Shown here in pieces: positions 63,635 through 64,000 of a stretch of DNA of 64,000 nucleotides (position 1 is the stretch's first letter; every line of letters starts with the position of its first letter). Below the pieces are notes generated by a model, which was not told the DNA's origin, ran no database searches, and was given only the letters and a program-made list of their open reading frames with translations. The position numbers were made by a program, and so were the translations under genes. This stretch comes from a bacterium (lineage in GTDB: Bacteria; Desulfobacterota; DSWW01), in NCBI GenBank assembly GCA_028277985.1, contig JANQFG010000171.1:1-64000 (forward strand), in the 5' to 3' direction.

Positions 63635-63997
63635 CTATTTGTTTTTGAAGCAATATTTGAGACGAAAACCAAGGGTGGTAAGCCCGTGGCAAGCCCTAGG
63701 GCACCTGACCCACCATAGCGCCCTCTCCTGAGTTCCCTTATTCCACGAATCGTGATAGACGTAATAACGAGGAGATGGACGTTTCTCGATCCGGCACAGC
63801 GCGTTCTGAGGCATGAACACCCCGCACTCTTCGGTAACGCGCAGTTCTCGATCCAGGAATCCCAAAAGACGAACGCTAGGTCCATGAATATGGAATACGA
63901 AGAGCACATGCGGACCCTTGCAAGGGACTCCAGGCAGAAGGAATGGAGCAAGCGGAAGTGGACTCCTTCGCCTGCGTTGGTCGGGAAAGGGCCACAA
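63635..63997 (-). CDS. Possible uncharacterised gene at the window edge
   Basis: Up to 120 residues, possibly continuing past the window. FHIHGPSVRLLGFLDRELRV and RPSPRYYVYHDSWNKGTQER look protein-like. The start and family are unclear, and another overlapping frame exists on the same strand. It ends 18 bases before tRNA-Ser fragment 5 on the same strand. Low confidence. Confidence 0.35.
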   Translation of the reverse strand: MWPFPDQRRRRSPLPLAPFLLPGVPCKGPHVLFVFHIHGPSVRLLGFLDRELRVTEECGVFMPQNALCRIEKRPSPRYYVYHDSWNKGTQERALWWVRCPRACHGLTTLGFRLKYCFKNK

Positions 63998-64000
63998 GGC

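Noticed and set aside
1-64000. CRISPR array or rRNA operon
   Set aside because: No regularly spaced direct repeats with unique spacers and no rRNA-like sequence were seen.

Overview
The window is about 64 kb of a moderately GC-rich Gram-negative chromosome. It encodes RND/adaptor efflux, TonB-ExbB-ExbD, an Omp85-like outer-membrane protein and lipoproteins, so the cell has two membranes. The number of PAS/GAF hybrid kinases, the protein families present and the tRNA-linked cassettes are reminiscent of Deltaproteobacteria (Desulfobacterota). That placement is inference; no rRNA or tRNA gene in the window fixes it.

Layout. 1-12.3 kb is envelope and transport: an RND pump cut by the window start, its lipoprotein adaptor, a long HupE/UreJ-like membrane protein behind a PpiC-type isomerase, divergent tonB-exbB-exbD, a small exported protein, an exported agmatinase-like ureohydrolase and an Omp85-type barrel. 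12.3-14.25 kb holds a REP-associated tyrosine (Y1/HUH) transposase element, a FitA/VapC-type toxin-antitoxin pair and perfect palindromic satellites of the element. 14.3-17.8 kb is a metal-binding-protein ABC system with a MacB/LolCDE-type pump and a divergent XRE-cupin regulator. 17.8-28.2 kb is core metabolism: acyltransferase-gpsA-App1-like phosphatase, cstA, trpBA, an SMR exporter, a gingipain-like lipoprotein and a DRE-TIM aldolase. 28.3-41.5 kb is a one-strand block of seven two-component genes: four large kinases, two lone receivers and one NarL-type regulator. 41.9-47.9 kb holds a methyltransferase-like membrane protein, a VOC protein, a DUF2237 protein, a Cys/His-repeat metal-binding protein, a radical SAM enzyme and two exported proteins.

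47.9-63.6 kb is an accessory region of different texture, with many AT-rich genes. It is punctuated by five 3'-end fragments of tRNA-Ser-like genes, all in the same orientation. Four are followed by a similar stretch about 91-102 nt long that looks like the tail of a lost tyrosine recombinase. No integrase is present. The cargo between the fragments is mostly uncharacterised: a three-gene operon (multi-TM protein, small Pepco/Trypco-like protein, HExxH membrane peptidase), a P-loop GTPase overlapping a multi-TM partner, a DUF2156-like acyltransferase beside a 2-TM protein, a phage-type primase broken by a second REP transposase element, a hybrid kinase, and a DUF4143 ATPase alone in a 1.5-kb cassette with a perfect operator-like palindrome.

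The best candidates for undescribed systems are the TM/Pepco-like/peptidase operon, the GTPase/TM pair and the tandem tRNA-Ser cassette array that carries them. All functions are inferred by reading motifs; no database search was run.
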